Shown piece after piece: positions 17,422 through 26,907 of a stretch of DNA of 57,517 nt (positions within the stretch are counted from its first letter, which is position 1; each line of letters starts with the position of its first letter). This DNA comes from Hyphomicrobiales bacterium (GTDB lineage Bacteria > Pseudomonadota > Alphaproteobacteria > Rhizobiales > Beijerinckiaceae): contig JAIXUP010000004.1 in NCBI GenBank assembly GCA_027483505.1, positions 1 through 57,517 of the forward strand, in the 5' to 3' direction. Position numbers and translations under genes: made by a program. A model generated the notes under the pieces. The model saw nothing but the letters and a program-made list of their open reading frames with translations. It did not search any database and was not told where the DNA came from.

Positions 17422-19020
17422 ATGGCTTTTTCGGCAACCCGACTGACCCGCTTTTGTCTCGCAGCCCTTGCGCTCGCCGTGGTGGCCGCGTCGCCGCCGC
17501 GCGCTGAGGCGCAGCAGCCGGCGACGCTGGTCGTGCCGCAGCTTGGCGAGCCCAAGACGCTGAGCCCCAACTTCGCCTCCGACTCGCTGGGCTTCGCGCC
17601 GACGTCGAATGTCTACAGCCATCTTGTCGCCATCGACTGGGGTGTGAACAAGGGCACCGGCGCCTATGGCGACCTGGCCGAAAGCTGGAGCACCAGCGAT
17701 GACGGCAAGGCGGTCACCTTCAAGCTGCACAAGACCGCGAAGTGGCATGACGGCAAGCCCGTCACCTCGCATGACGTGAAGTTCACCTTCGACACCGTGA
17801 TCGCCCGCAAGTACCCGGCCTTCGTGGTGCTCAAGAACGTGCGCGAGATCACGACGCCGGACGACAACACCGTCGTGCTGCATCTGATCGAACCGGAGGT
17901 CGGGTTCGTGCCGATGCTCGCGCAGGTCTCGACCTGGACCGGCAAGATCTATCCCAAGCACCTGTGGGAAGGGCAGGACGGCTTCGACAAGGGGCCGCTC
18001 GTCAACGCGCCGGTCGGCTCGGGACCGTTCAGGTTCGTGCGCTGGGAGCGTGGCGGGCTGGTCGAACTCGAGGCCAACAAGGACTATTTCCGCGGGCCGC
18101 CGAAGATCGACCGTCTGGTCTTCCGGCAGGTGACCGACGTCAACGTGGCACGCGCCGAGTTCGACAGCGGCCGGCTGCAGTTCCTGAACTACGAGTATGC
18201 GCCGCCGCTGGCCGAGGTTGCGGCGCTGCGGCGCGATCCGAAGGTCAAGGTCGTGTTCACGCCGTCGCATTTCAGCCGCGACATCCAGCTCAACCTGACC
18301 CGCAAGCCCCTCGACAAGCTCGAGGTCCGGCAGGCTATCGCCCATGCCATTGACCGGGAAGCCATGAACAGGCTGGCCTTTAGCGGCTTCTGGAAGCCGG
18401 CCGTGCATGCCAGCGTCGAAAGCCAGGGCGAACTGATCAATCGCGACGCCCGCTTCCCGGCCTTTGACCGGGCCAGGGCAGAGGCGCTTCTGGATGCCGC
18501 CGGGCTGCCGCGCGGCGCCGGCGGCTGGCGCTTCGACATCTCCGTCACCAACCCGAATTTCCCGGACTGCAAGGCGATGATGGAAGTCCTCGTCCAGCAG
18601 CTGCGCCAGGTCGGCATCAACGCCAAGCTCGAGCAGTTCGACCAGGCCACCTGGTTCCGCCGGCAGGCCGAGAAGAACTTCGACATCTCCTGCTACTTCA
18701 CCCGCTACGGACCCGATCCGGACGCCTTCCGCGAGCATTTCATGACCGGCGGCGGCCGCAACAACATGAGCTACTCCAACGCCGAACTCGACCAGCTGGC
18801 GACGCGCGCGGCGACCTTGCGCGACAAGGCCGAGCGCACGAAGATCTATCACCAGATCCAGAGCCTGATCGTGCGCGACCTGCCCTACATCAACCTGTTC
18901 GACGAGCAGAAGACCACGATCATCCGCACGGGCTGGTCAGGCTTCAACACCGAGCCGGAAGCCTTCGACAAGGCCATCACCTGGTTCGGCTACTACACCG
19001 TGACACCGCCGGGACGATGA
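17422..19020 (+). CDS. Family 5 ABC transporter substrate-binding protein (peptide/nickel/opine type)
   Basis: This 532-residue periplasmic solute-binding protein begins with a Sec signal, a basic start followed by LAALALAVVAASPPRAEAQ, with cleavage likely after about residue 33. Mature segments follow the DppA/OppA pattern: LVVPQLGEPKTLSPNF, a LAESWSTSDDGKAVTFKLHK edge, WHDGKPVTSHDVKFTFD near 109-125, and RKPLDKLEVRQAIAHAIDRE near 290-310. It captures solutes for the permeases encoded next. Family 5 proteins also bind glutathione, opines, nickel chelates and oligosaccharides, so the substrate is open. Expression may be tuned by the hairpin over its ribosome binding site. Confidence 0.9.
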   Translation: MAFSATRLTRFCLAALALAVVAASPPRAEAQQPATLVVPQLGEPKTLSPNFASDSLGFAPTSNVYSHLVAIDWGVNKGTGAYGDLAESWSTSDDGKAVTFKLHKTAKWHDGKPVTSHDVKFTFDTVIARKYPAFVVLKNVREITTPDDNTVVLHLIEPEVGFVPMLAQVSTWTGKIYPKHLWEGQDGFDKGPLVNAPVGSGPFRFVRWERGGLVELEANKDYFRGPPKIDRLVFRQVTDVNVARAEFDSGRLQFLNYEYAPPLAEVAALRRDPKVKVVFTPSHFSRDIQLNLTRKPLDKLEVRQAIAHAIDREAMNRLAFSGFWKPAVHASVESQGELINRDARFPAFDRARAEALLDAAGLPRGAGGWRFDISVTNPNFPDCKAMMEVLVQQLRQVGINAKLEQFDQATWFRRQAEKNFDISCYFTRYGPDPDAFREHFMTGGGRNNMSYSNAELDQLATRAATLRDKAERTKIYHQIQSLIVRDLPYINLFDEQKTTIIRTGWSGFNTEPEAFDKAITWFGYYTVTPPGR

Positions 19021-19057
19021 CCGGGATCAGCGCGACAGCGGGGGCGTTTGACCGGGC

Positions 19058-20023
19058 ATGAACCTGCGCCGCTATGTTGTGCTGCGGCTGCTTCAGCTTG
19101 TCCCCGTCACGCTGGTCGTGATCATCATCAACTTCCTGCTGGTGCACCTGGCGCCGGGGGATGTGTCGATCATCCTCGCCGGAGACACGGCTGACCCGGC
19201 CTATCTGGCCGCCATCCGCGAACGCTACGGTCTCGACAGGCCCTTCCTTGAGCAGCTCTGGCGTTACCTCGTGCAGGTCGGTTCCGGCGATCTGGGCCTG
19301 TCCTTCCGCTCCCGCGAACCGGTCTTCGCCGAGATCATGTCACGCGTGCCGGCGACGTTGCTCCTGGTCGGGACCAGCCTTGGCCTGTCCGTGATCATCG
19401 GCACGGTGATCGGCACATGGATCGCCCGGCGGCCGGGCTCGACAACCGACAGCGTGGTGAGCGCGCTCGCGGTCGGGCTGTTCAGCGTGCCGGTGTTCTG
19501 GCTTGGCCTCATGCTGGTGCTGTTTTTCGCCGTGCAGCTGCAGCTGTTCCCCGCCATGGGGATGTCGAGCGTCGACGGCCCGCGCGAGGGGCCGGGGCGC
19601 ATTCTCGACATCCTGCACCACATGGTCCTGCCGGTGCTGGCGCTGATGACCGTTTCGGTCGGCCAGTATGTCCGGCTGGCGCGCAGCGCTGTGGCCGAGG
19701 TGATGGGCGAGAGCTACATCACCACGGTGCGGGCGATCGGATTTTCCGACCGCACGATCATGATGCACTACGCCCTGCGCAACGCGCTGTTGCCGGTTGT
19801 GACCGTGCTTGGCCTGCAGCTCGGGCTGGTGCTGACCGGCGCGGTCCTCACAGAAACCGTGTTTTCCTGGCCCGGCCTCGGCCGCCTGATCTATGACGCC
19901 ATTCTGGCGCGCGACACGCCGGTGATCATGGGGGCCTTCATCGCCATGTCCGTCACGGTGGCTTTCGCCTCCCTGGTCACCGATCTGGTCTACGCCTTTC
20001 TCGACCCGAGGGTGGCGCTTTAG
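19058..20023 (+). CDS. ABC transporter permease, DppB/OppB type
   Basis: This 321-residue inner-membrane permease has the GsiC/OppB N-terminal domain: MNLRRYVVLRLLQLVPVTLV is the first membrane span, and LAPGDVSIILAGD with IRERYGLDRPFLEQ follows in the periplasmic part. The BPD_transp_1 domain fills the rest, with the coupling-loop EAA-type motif around VRAIGFSDRTIMMHYALRNA and a final ETVFSWPGLGRLIYDAI segment. It starts 37 bases after the binding-protein gene and ends one base before the next gene. It pairs with the DppC half of the fusion protein. Confidence 0.93.
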   Translation: MNLRRYVVLRLLQLVPVTLVVIIINFLLVHLAPGDVSIILAGDTADPAYLAAIRERYGLDRPFLEQLWRYLVQVGSGDLGLSFRSREPVFAEIMSRVPATLLLVGTSLGLSVIIGTVIGTWIARRPGSTTDSVVSALAVGLFSVPVFWLGLMLVLFFAVQLQLFPAMGMSSVDGPREGPGRILDILHHMVLPVLALMTVSVGQYVRLARSAVAEVMGESYITTVRAIGFSDRTIMMHYALRNALLPVVTVLGLQLGLVLTGAVLTETVFSWPGLGRLIYDAILARDTPVIMGAFIAMSVTVAFASLVTDLVYAFLDPRVAL

Positions 20024-20024
20024 G

Positions 20025-21899
20025 ATGGTCCCGGCGCTTCTGGCCCTAAGCCGCCGCGCGGCGTTCCTGATCAGCGCGGCGATCGTCGTCGTCACGGTCA
20101 TCGTGGCGGTCACAGCGCCGTGGCTGCCCCTGCCCGACCCGAACGGCATGGAAGCCGCGCCCTACGAGCCGCCCGGTCCGGGCCACTGGCTCGGCACCGA
20201 CAATTACGGCCGCGACGTGCTGGCGAGACTGGCCTGGGGCGCGCAGCTGGCGCTGATCGTCGCGCTGGTCTCGTCCGCGATCGCCAGCGTGATCGGCGTC
20301 ATTCTCGGCTCGATCTCCGGCTATTTCGGCGGAACGGTCGATGCGCTCCTCAGCCGCACGATCGACGTGTTCCTGCTGATCCCCTCCTTCTTTCTGGTGC
20401 TGCTGATCGTTGCGCTGTTCGGCTCGCGGCTGGAGTTCACCATGCTGGCCATCGCCCTGACCACATGGCCGCGTTCGGCGCGGATCATGCGGGCGCAGGT
20501 GCTCAGCCTGAAATCCCGCGTCTATGTGCAGGCAGCCCGCGCGGCCGGGGCCTCGCACGGCCGCACGCTGGTGCGCCATATCATCCCGAACGGCCTCGCG
20601 CCCATCATCACGGATGCAACGATCCTGATGGGACTGGCGGTCCTGACCGAGGCAGGCCTCAGCTTCCTCGGGCTCGGCGACCAGAACGCGGTGAGCTGGG
20701 GCCGCATGATCTTCGACGGGCAGCGGCAATTGCGGATTGCTCCGTGGATGTCGATCTTCCCCGGCATCGCGCTCCTGCTGCTGGTGGCGTCGTTCAACCT
20801 GCTTGGCGACGGGCTGAACGAGGCGCTGAACCCGCAGCTCCGCAGGCTCGCCGCGCGGGCCACGCCGAAGCCCCCCATGCCGGTGGGCGAGGCGCGGCCC
20901 GCGACGCCGGGACCCATTCTCGACGTGTCGAACCTCAGGATGAGCTACCGGCTGGACAGCGGCCAGATCATGGCGGTCGATGGCGTCTCGTTCCGGTTGC
21001 AGCAGGGCGAGAGCCTGGGCGTCGTCGGCGAAAGCGGCTGCGGTAAGTCCAGTCTGGGCGCGGCCATCCTGCAGGTGATGGCGCCGAACGCCACAACGGT
21101 GGCTGGCGATGTCGACCTTGGCGGCATTCCGATCCTGCGCGATGGCCGACGGGTGGTCAGCCATGACCGCGAGATGATCGCGGACCTGCGCTGGACAACG
21201 GCGGCCATGATTTTCCAGAGCGCCATGAATGCGCTCAATCCGGTGATCCCGGTCGGCGCGCAACTTACCGAGGCCTATAGGCTGCACCGCCCGGGTGCGA
21301 GCCACAAAGAGGCGCTCGCGCGCGCCGCAGCGGTGTTCGACCTGATCGGCGTGCCGCGTGAGCGGCTCGGCTCCTATCCGCACGAGCTGTCCGGCGGCAT
21401 GCGGCAGCGGGTGATGATCGCCCTCAGCCTGCTGCATGAGCCGAAACTCGTCATCGCTGACGAGCCGACGACCGCTCTCGACGTGCTGATCCAGGACCAG
21501 ATTCTCGGCGAACTCGACACCCTGAAGCGCCAGATGGGCCTGTCGCTGATCCTGATCTCGCATGACATGGGCGCGGTGGCCGAAACCTGCGAGCGCGTCG
21601 CGGTGATGTATGCCGGCGAGATCGTCGAGATGGCCCCGACCGAGACGGTTTTCCGGAGCCCGCAGCATCCCTACACGAAGGCCCTTTTGGCGGCCCTGCC
21701 AACGGTGTCGGGTCCGTGCCGCGTGCCAGCCGGCCTGCCGGGCGAGCCGTTCAGCGCCGGGGAGACAACGCCGGGCTGCCGCTTTGCGCCACGCTGCAGC
21801 GTTGCCCAGGATCTGTGCCGGTCGAGCCGACCGCCGCGTGTTGCTGTTGGCGCCGGACATGAGGCGCTGTGCCACTTTCCGGCAGGCAGCGCCGCATGA
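20025..21899 (+). CDS. Fused ABC permease (DppC type) and ATP-binding protein (DppD type)
   Basis: This 624-residue protein joins two subunits that are usually separate. Residues 1 to about 275 are a DppC permease: first membrane span at about 13-33, GHWLGTDNYGRDVLARLAWG at 53-72, and the EAA loop QAARAAGASHGRTLVRHIIP at 169-188. A Pro/Ala-rich linker (about 276-297) leads into a DppD ATPase: Walker A GESGCGKSS at 335-343, signature LSGGM at 455-459, Walker B LVIADEP at 475-481, and the C-terminal oligopeptide-transporter Cys motif (GCRFAPRCSVAQDLC). Such permease/ATPase fusions are known in databases. The fusion fixes a 1:1 ratio. Its stop overlaps the next ATPase gene as ATGA. Confidence 0.93.
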   Translation: MVPALLALSRRAAFLISAAIVVVTVIVAVTAPWLPLPDPNGMEAAPYEPPGPGHWLGTDNYGRDVLARLAWGAQLALIVALVSSAIASVIGVILGSISGYFGGTVDALLSRTIDVFLLIPSFFLVLLIVALFGSRLEFTMLAIALTTWPRSARIMRAQVLSLKSRVYVQAARAAGASHGRTLVRHIIPNGLAPIITDATILMGLAVLTEAGLSFLGLGDQNAVSWGRMIFDGQRQLRIAPWMSIFPGIALLLLVASFNLLGDGLNEALNPQLRRLAARATPKPPMPVGEARPATPGPILDVSNLRMSYRLDSGQIMAVDGVSFRLQQGESLGVVGESGCGKSSLGAAILQVMAPNATTVAGDVDLGGIPILRDGRRVVSHDREMIADLRWTTAAMIFQSAMNALNPVIPVGAQLTEAYRLHRPGASHKEALARAAAVFDLIGVPRERLGSYPHELSGGMRQRVMIALSLLHEPKLVIADEPTTALDVLIQDQILGELDTLKRQMGLSLILISHDMGAVAETCERVAVMYAGEIVEMAPTETVFRSPQHPYTKALLAALPTVSGPCRVPAGLPGEPFSAGETTPGCRFAPRCSVAQDLCRSSRPPRVAVGAGHEALCHFPAGSAA

Positions 21900-22885
21900 C
21901 CAGGCTGCTCGAAGTCCGCAACCTGACGAAGCTTTACCCGATGCGCAGCGGTGCGCTGGCCATGCTGCGCGGTGAACGGCGCGTCCTGCGCGCCGTCGAC
22001 GGGGTCGATCTCGACCTGTCGGAAGGTGAGGTGCTGGCCATCGTGGGCGAGTCGGGCTCGGGCAAGACCACCACCGGCAAACTGATCACACTTCAGGAGC
22101 GCCCCACCGGCGGCTCGCTGCGGTTTGACGGCGCGGATGTCGTCAATCTGTCGGGTGCGGCGCTCAAGGCCTACCGCCGGCGCGTGCAGATGATCTTCCA
22201 GAACCCGTATGAGGCGCTCGATCCACGCCACACCGTGCTGCAGTCGGTGATGGAGCCGCTGGACATCCACAAGGTCGGCACACCCGCATCGCGGCGCGCG
22301 GCAGCCGAGGCCGCGCTTGATCAGGTCGAATTGAGGCCAACGGCGCGCTATGCGACCCGTTATCCCGCCGATCTGTCCGGTGGTCAGCTTCAGCGCGTGG
22401 CCATCGCGCGGGCGCTGGTCCTCGATCCACGGCTGCTGGTGGCCGACGAGCCGGTCAGCATGCTGGATGTCTCGGTGCGCGCCGGGGTGATGAATGTGAT
22501 GCTGCGCCTGAGCCGGGACCTGGGCCTCGCCTCGCTCTACATCACGCATGACCTCGCCGTGGCGCGGGCCATGTCGACACGGATTGCCGTGATGTATCTC
22601 GGCGCCATCGTCGAGCAGGGCCCTACAGAAACGCTGATCTCGGCGGCGGCGCATCCCTACACCCGCCTGCTGGTCGGTGCAGTCCCGGAGCATCGGCCGG
22701 GCCACAGGCGCGAACGCGTGCGGCTGGCGGGCGAGGCCTCGGCGCTGACAGCGGAGCCGGCCGGGTGCCGCTTCGCACCGCGATGTCCTGCTGCGACCGC
22801 ACTGTGCAGGACTGTTCCGCCGCCGCGCGTCGCGCTGACGCCGGAGCACTGGTCAGCCTGTCATTTCGCCGCCGGCGGCCCCTGA
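21896..22885 (+). CDS. ABC transporter ATP-binding protein, DppF/OppF type
   Basis: This 329-residue ATPase is the partner of the fused DppD half. Walker A GESGSGKTT lies at 51-59, then the Q-loop in MIFQNPYEALDPR, signature LSGGQLQRVAIARAL, Walker B LLVADEPVSMLDVS, and the C-terminal oligo_HPY motif with GCRFAPRCPAATALC. The LYP segment and the loop before Walker A are typical of OppF. The start at 21896 overlaps the upstream stop. Its last 33 bases overlap the 3' end of the convergent DUF885 gene, so no separate terminator fits between them. Confidence 0.93.
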   Translation: MTRLLEVRNLTKLYPMRSGALAMLRGERRVLRAVDGVDLDLSEGEVLAIVGESGSGKTTTGKLITLQERPTGGSLRFDGADVVNLSGAALKAYRRRVQMIFQNPYEALDPRHTVLQSVMEPLDIHKVGTPASRRAAAEAALDQVELRPTARYATRYPADLSGGQLQRVAIARALVLDPRLLVADEPVSMLDVSVRAGVMNVMLRLSRDLGLASLYITHDLAVARAMSTRIAVMYLGAIVEQGPTETLISAAAHPYTRLLVGAVPEHRPGHRRERVRLAGEASALTAEPAGCRFAPRCPAATALCRTVPPPRVALTPEHWSACHFAAGGP

Positions 22886-24439
22886 CCGCGCCCGCCGCAT
22901 TTCCTCCGCAACCCAGGCGACCGGCACATGGCCGTGGCTGATCAACGCGTCATGGAAGGCGCGCGGATCGCCGCCGATCTCGCGCCGCAGCGCCTTGATC
23001 TGTTCCGTGCCGAGAAAGTACATCAGCCGCGTGGCCGGCAGGATGGAGTTGCGGGTGGTTTCGCCCCAGATGCGTGCGGCCGGAAAGCCGGCCTCGTCCT
23101 TGTAGAAGGCCCGCATCTGTTCGAGCGTCCATGCGCCGCTGTGCAGCCTGATGTCCGCCAGCACGCTGGCTGCATTGCGTCGGTCGGCCTGCAACAGGGC
23201 GCGCTCCTCGGCCCGCGTATAGAACCCGTCGGCCTCCGCCATCAGTTCGGTCGCGTAGCAGGACCAGCCCTCGATCATGGTGCCGGAGGACAGAAAGGCG
23301 ACCCCGCTGGCGCAGTCGGTGCCGCCGAGCCGCGCAAGGCGCGAGGCGGCATCCCGTGCCCGCGCATTCTGGGTGTGGTGACCGATGGAGCCATGATGCA
23401 CCGCATGGGTCTGCTTGACGGCCACCAGCGGCTGGCCGACAGGCGCGGTCCAGTAATGGCTGTGTCCGAATGGTGCCAACGCGGGCGGGCAGCGGTATGA
23501 CAGGAAGTAGAGATCGCCTGCGATGTCACGGGCCCAACCGGGAAGCGGCGCGAAGCGGAGCCCGAACGCGCTGGCCGGCGTGACGAGGGACCGGGCGCAT
23601 TCAAGGGCCCGCGCATGCCAGTCCGCATAAGCTGCCGGCAGCGATTCAGGCGCGATCTCGCCTGCCGCAGCGCCCTCCGCTCCGTGCCGCCGCTCATGCT
23701 CTGCGATCTCGCTGCCGAGGCGCCGGAAGGCATCCTCCGCCAGCGCCACAGCCTCCTCCGGCGACCAGGGCAGGCCGTGCACATCGCGCATCAGCACACG
23801 CAAAACATCGATCCCGCAGGCCGGATCGGCGGGGGCAAGATCATCGAGGGCACGCTCGAAACGGCCGACGGCCGCGGTTGCGGTCTGGCACAAGGTTTCA
23901 AGGTCGGCCGCCCAGAACGGATGGCGCTTCAACCCATCGGCGAGCAGGCGTTTCAAGGCCGCGCACTCACGCCGGGCCCGCGTCACCCAGTCGGGGGCTG
24001 CGCCGGCTCCGGCAAGCCAGCGAGAGCCGCCATCCAGAAAGGCGGGCATGGCGGCGAGGCGTGCGCGCAGGGCTGCGGACGCGCCCTCCGGGGCCGATGG
24101 CAGCAGCAGCGAGATCAGGCCAAAGGCCGCCTCGCCCGAATACCAGTTCGGCTGGCGAAAGCGCGGGCGCGTCTCGGCCATAAGCCTCGCCTGCACGAGC
24201 GCCGCCCGCAGCAGTCGCATGTCGAGGCGGTCGGCCGTCGATTCCGGCGCCGGCAGCGCGTCGAGGTCGCGTGCGAACTCCGCCAGCGCCGCAAGCTCGC
24301 GCGTCAGGGCCTCGAGGTCGACCGGCGGCAAGGCATGGTCGGCGCAGGGCAGGCCCATGAAGGTCGCGTCGACCGGAAAGAAAGCGGCGTGATGCGCGAG
24401 AAACCGCTCGACAAGCTGACCGAGCGGAGTGTCAGCCAT
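22853..24439 (-). CDS. DUF885 family protein with degenerate metallopeptidase motif
   Basis: This 528-residue protein belongs to DUF885, a family of presumed zinc metallopeptidases with an HExxPGH metal motif. Here the equivalent at residues 348-354 reads HHGSIGH: the two His ligand positions remain, but the catalytic Glu is His349 and the Pro is Ile352. The later EGW motif (IEGWSCYATELMAE) is preserved. ATG at 24439 is chosen because it overlaps the stop of the upstream Gfo/Idh gene by 8 bases; earlier in-frame starts would reach far into that gene. It is last in the TRAP-transporter operon. Function is unknown. It might be a hydrolase with changed chemistry or a non-catalytic relative. Confidence 0.8.
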   Translation of the reverse strand: MADTPLGQLVERFLAHHAAFFPVDATFMGLPCADHALPPVDLEALTRELAALAEFARDLDALPAPESTADRLDMRLLRAALVQARLMAETRPRFRQPNWYSGEAAFGLISLLLPSAPEGASAALRARLAAMPAFLDGGSRWLAGAGAAPDWVTRARRECAALKRLLADGLKRHPFWAADLETLCQTATAAVGRFERALDDLAPADPACGIDVLRVLMRDVHGLPWSPEEAVALAEDAFRRLGSEIAEHERRHGAEGAAAGEIAPESLPAAYADWHARALECARSLVTPASAFGLRFAPLPGWARDIAGDLYFLSYRCPPALAPFGHSHYWTAPVGQPLVAVKQTHAVHHGSIGHHTQNARARDAASRLARLGGTDCASGVAFLSSGTMIEGWSCYATELMAEADGFYTRAEERALLQADRRNAASVLADIRLHSGAWTLEQMRAFYKDEAGFPAARIWGETTRNSILPATRLMYFLGTEQIKALRREIGGDPRAFHDALISHGHVPVAWVAEEMRRARSGAAGGEMTG

Positions 24440-25562
24440 GGCCGCCGGACGGCAAATCGACCCAGCGGCGCTCGACATGGGCGCGGACGCAGGCGTCAAC
24501 GATCTCCTGGCTCTTCGCGCCGTCATGGAAGTCGCCGTCGGGAGGGCCGTCCTCCATGAGTTCGCCGACCCAGATCCTGACGAGATTGCGGTAGTAGAGC
24601 TCCCGCCACTCCGTCTTGAGGCTCGTGCCGGGCGGATAGTGCGAGGCGGGCAGGATCACCGGCTCGAACTCGACATTCTCGGCGGTTGCGAAATGCAACG
24701 TCTCGGCATCGCCGCGCTCGGTCACCAGCCGCCCGACGGCGGCACCTTTCGAGCCGTAGACACGGATCTCGATGCCCGGATAGTTGCCGACGGCCACGAT
24801 CGAGGTCTGCAGCATGCCCTGCGCGCCGGAGGCAAACTCGACCAATGCGACGGTCCCGTCATCAGCATTGATGCGCTGCAGCCCCTCATGACCGCGCACG
24901 ATGCGCTGCGGGATGTAGCTGCTCATCGAGGCGGCTACAGACGAAAACTCGCCGCCCATCCAGCGCATCAGATCGACCAGATGCGATCCATAGCCGACGA
25001 TCGACTGCGGAATCGGGTGCTTCGGCATGAAGTCGATCCCGGCGGGGACCTGCCGCAACGGGAACAGCGGATCGAGGAACTGGCTGTTCTGCTCGAGGCC
25101 GTGGATGTGGAAGATCCGGCCAAGCGTGCCATCGGCAATCCACGCCCTGATCTGGCGCAGGGCGGGCGAATAGCGAAAGGTGAAACCAACCTTGGTCTTC
25201 ACCCCCGCCATCTGCGCCGCACGGGCGAGGCGCGCCGCATCGGCCGCGTCGCGCGCGATCGGCTTCTCGCACAGAACATGCTTGCCGGCCGCGATGGCCG
25301 CGAGGCCAAGCTCCAGATGTGTGTCCGTCGGCGTGCAGACGTCGACCATCTCGATTTCGGGGTCGTTGATCAGCGCCTGTGGGTCACTGTAGACCTTGCG
25401 GGCGCCGAACATGGCCGCCATGGCCTTCGCCCGTTCCGGCACGACATCACAGATGGCGACCAGATCGACGCGCGGATCGGCGGCATAGCCGGGCAGATGC
25501 GCCTTTTCGGCCCACGTGTGCGCCCCGAGGACGCCCACGCCAAGCTTTCCCTTTGTCGTCAC
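24432..25562 (-). CDS. Gfo/Idh/MocA family NAD(P)-dependent oxidoreductase
   Basis: This 376-residue dehydrogenase has an N-terminal Rossmann domain (GKLGVGVLGAHTWAEKAHLP at about 5-24), the family's EKP motif in HVLCEKPIARDAAD near 94, and a C-terminal alpha/beta domain from about residue 125 with GFTFRYSPALRQIRAWI. The family oxidises or reduces hydroxyls of sugars, inositols and some hydroxy acids. The start codon is GTG at 25562. It follows the TRAP transporter's large membrane subunit by 43 bases and overlaps the DUF885 gene, so it probably acts on the TRAP substrate. The exact reaction is not inferable. Confidence 0.9.
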   Translation of the reverse strand: MTTKGKLGVGVLGAHTWAEKAHLPGYAADPRVDLVAICDVVPERAKAMAAMFGARKVYSDPQALINDPEIEMVDVCTPTDTHLELGLAAIAAGKHVLCEKPIARDAADAARLARAAQMAGVKTKVGFTFRYSPALRQIRAWIADGTLGRIFHIHGLEQNSQFLDPLFPLRQVPAGIDFMPKHPIPQSIVGYGSHLVDLMRWMGGEFSSVAASMSSYIPQRIVRGHEGLQRINADDGTVALVEFASGAQGMLQTSIVAVGNYPGIEIRVYGSKGAAVGRLVTERGDAETLHFATAENVEFEPVILPASHYPPGTSLKTEWRELYYRNLVRIWVGELMEDGPPDGDFHDGAKSQEIVDACVRAHVERRWVDLPSGGHG

Positions 25563-25605
25563 GTGCCCGCCCTCCCCCAGTTTTCCAGCCCTTGCCGAGA
25601 CCGCG

Positions 25606-26907
25606 CTATCCGCGCATCAGTTCAGGAAGCCATGTCGCGATCGATGGCGCAATGATCAGCAGAACCGCAAACAGGATCATGATCACCGCATAGGGAATTG
25701 CGCCCTGGATGACATCCGAAACCGGGCCCTTGTCGGGCCTGATGCCCTGCACCACGAACAGATTCATCCCCACCGGCGGCGTGATCAGGCCAAGTTCGCA
25801 CATCAGCACGATGAAGACCCCGAACCAGATCGGATCGACCCCGACCGCGCTGACCACCGGAAAGGCCAATGGGATCGTCGCCACCATCATCGACAGCGTA
25901 TCCATGAACATGCCGAGAATGAGGTAGAACACGATCAGGCAGAGCAGGATCTGCACGCGTGACAGGCCGAACCCCGTGACCCACTTGGTCATGGCCTCGC
26001 CGATGCCGGTCAGGCTCAGCGCCAGATTGAGCACGAAGGCGCCGGCCACGATCAGGAGGATCATGCCGGTGGTGCGTGCACTCGCCAGGAAGCAGGTCTG
26101 CAGCAGCGACAGGCTGAGCTTCCGCTGCGCGACGATGAAGCCGAGCACGGTGACGAGGCCGAGCGCAGCCGATTCCGTCGCCGTTGCGATGCCGAGATAG
26201 AGCGAGCCCATGACCACGCCGAACACCGTGAGCGGCTCCACCAGATTGCGCAGCAGCCTGATGCGCTCGGCGCGCGGCACGATGATGGCCTCGACCTTGG
26301 CGCCGCGCAGGCTGTGCGACACGTAGATGAAGACCATGAACAGGCCTGCCAGCGCCAGCCCCGGAATGACGCCGGCGAGGAACAGCTTGCCGACGGACGT
26401 GTTGGTCATCGAGCCGTAGATGATGAAGTTGATGCTTGGCGGGATCATGATGCCGAGCGTCCCGCCAGCCGCCAGCGAGCCCAGCGAGTCGCGCATCGGG
26501 TAGCCGTGACGCTGCAGGGACGGCAGCGCTACGGTGCCGATCGTGGCCGCAGTCGCAACCGACGAGCCGGATGTGGCGGCAAACAGGGCGCAGCAGCCGA
26601 TGTTGGTGTGCAGGAGCCCGCCCGGCAGACGGCCGAGCCAGGCCGCGAAGGCGACATACATCCGGTCCGCCATGCCGCTCCTCAGCAGAAGTTCGCCGAG
26701 CAGCACGAACAGTGGAATCGAGGTGAGGGTGTTCTCGCTCATCACGCCCCAGATCACGGAAGCCGACGAGGTCAGGAAGGCCTGGCCGAAGGCCATCATG
26801 CCGCCCGTCAGCCCGACCAGCAGCATGACGGCGCCGATCGGCATGCCGATCAGCATCAGGGCGAGCATCACGGCGAAGCCGAGAAGTCCAACGGCGATCA
26901 TGCTCAT
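25606..26907 (-). CDS. dctM: TRAP transporter large permease subunit (DctM)
   Basis: This 433-residue protein has about 12 hydrophobic segments and the DctM pattern: GMPIGAVMLLVGLTGGMMAF near residues 21-40, IPLFVLLGELLLRSG, the conserved ATSGSSVATAATIG near 110-123, GTLGIMIPPSINFIIYGSMT near 149-168, and near the end CELGLITPPVGMNLFVVQG. It uses an ion gradient to import the solute delivered by DctP. Its start overlaps the DctQ stop as ATGA. The solute is probably an organic acid given the family, but the neighbours do not identify it. Confidence 0.93.
   Translation of the reverse strand: MSMIAVGLLGFAVMLALMLIGMPIGAVMLLVGLTGGMMAFGQAFLTSSASVIWGVMSENTLTSIPLFVLLGELLLRSGMADRMYVAFAAWLGRLPGGLLHTNIGCCALFAATSGSSVATAATIGTVALPSLQRHGYPMRDSLGSLAAGGTLGIMIPPSINFIIYGSMTNTSVGKLFLAGVIPGLALAGLFMVFIYVSHSLRGAKVEAIIVPRAERIRLLRNLVEPLTVFGVVMGSLYLGIATATESAALGLVTVLGFIVAQRKLSLSLLQTCFLASARTTGMILLIVAGAFVLNLALSLTGIGEAMTKWVTGFGLSRVQILLCLIVFYLILGMFMDTLSMMVATIPLAFPVVSAVGVDPIWFGVFIVLMCELGLITPPVGMNLFVVQGIRPDKGPVSDVIQGAIPYAVIMILFAVLLIIAPSIATWLPELMRG

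Noticed and set aside
17125..18852. 575-codon minus-strand frame across the leuD/binding-protein junction
   Set aside because: It runs antisense across two good genes and their intergenic region and has no signal peptide, membrane or enzyme motif.
20046..21875. 609-codon minus-strand frame opposite the DppCD fusion
   Set aside because: Low-complexity His/Arg/Gln-rich translation with no motif; antisense shadow.
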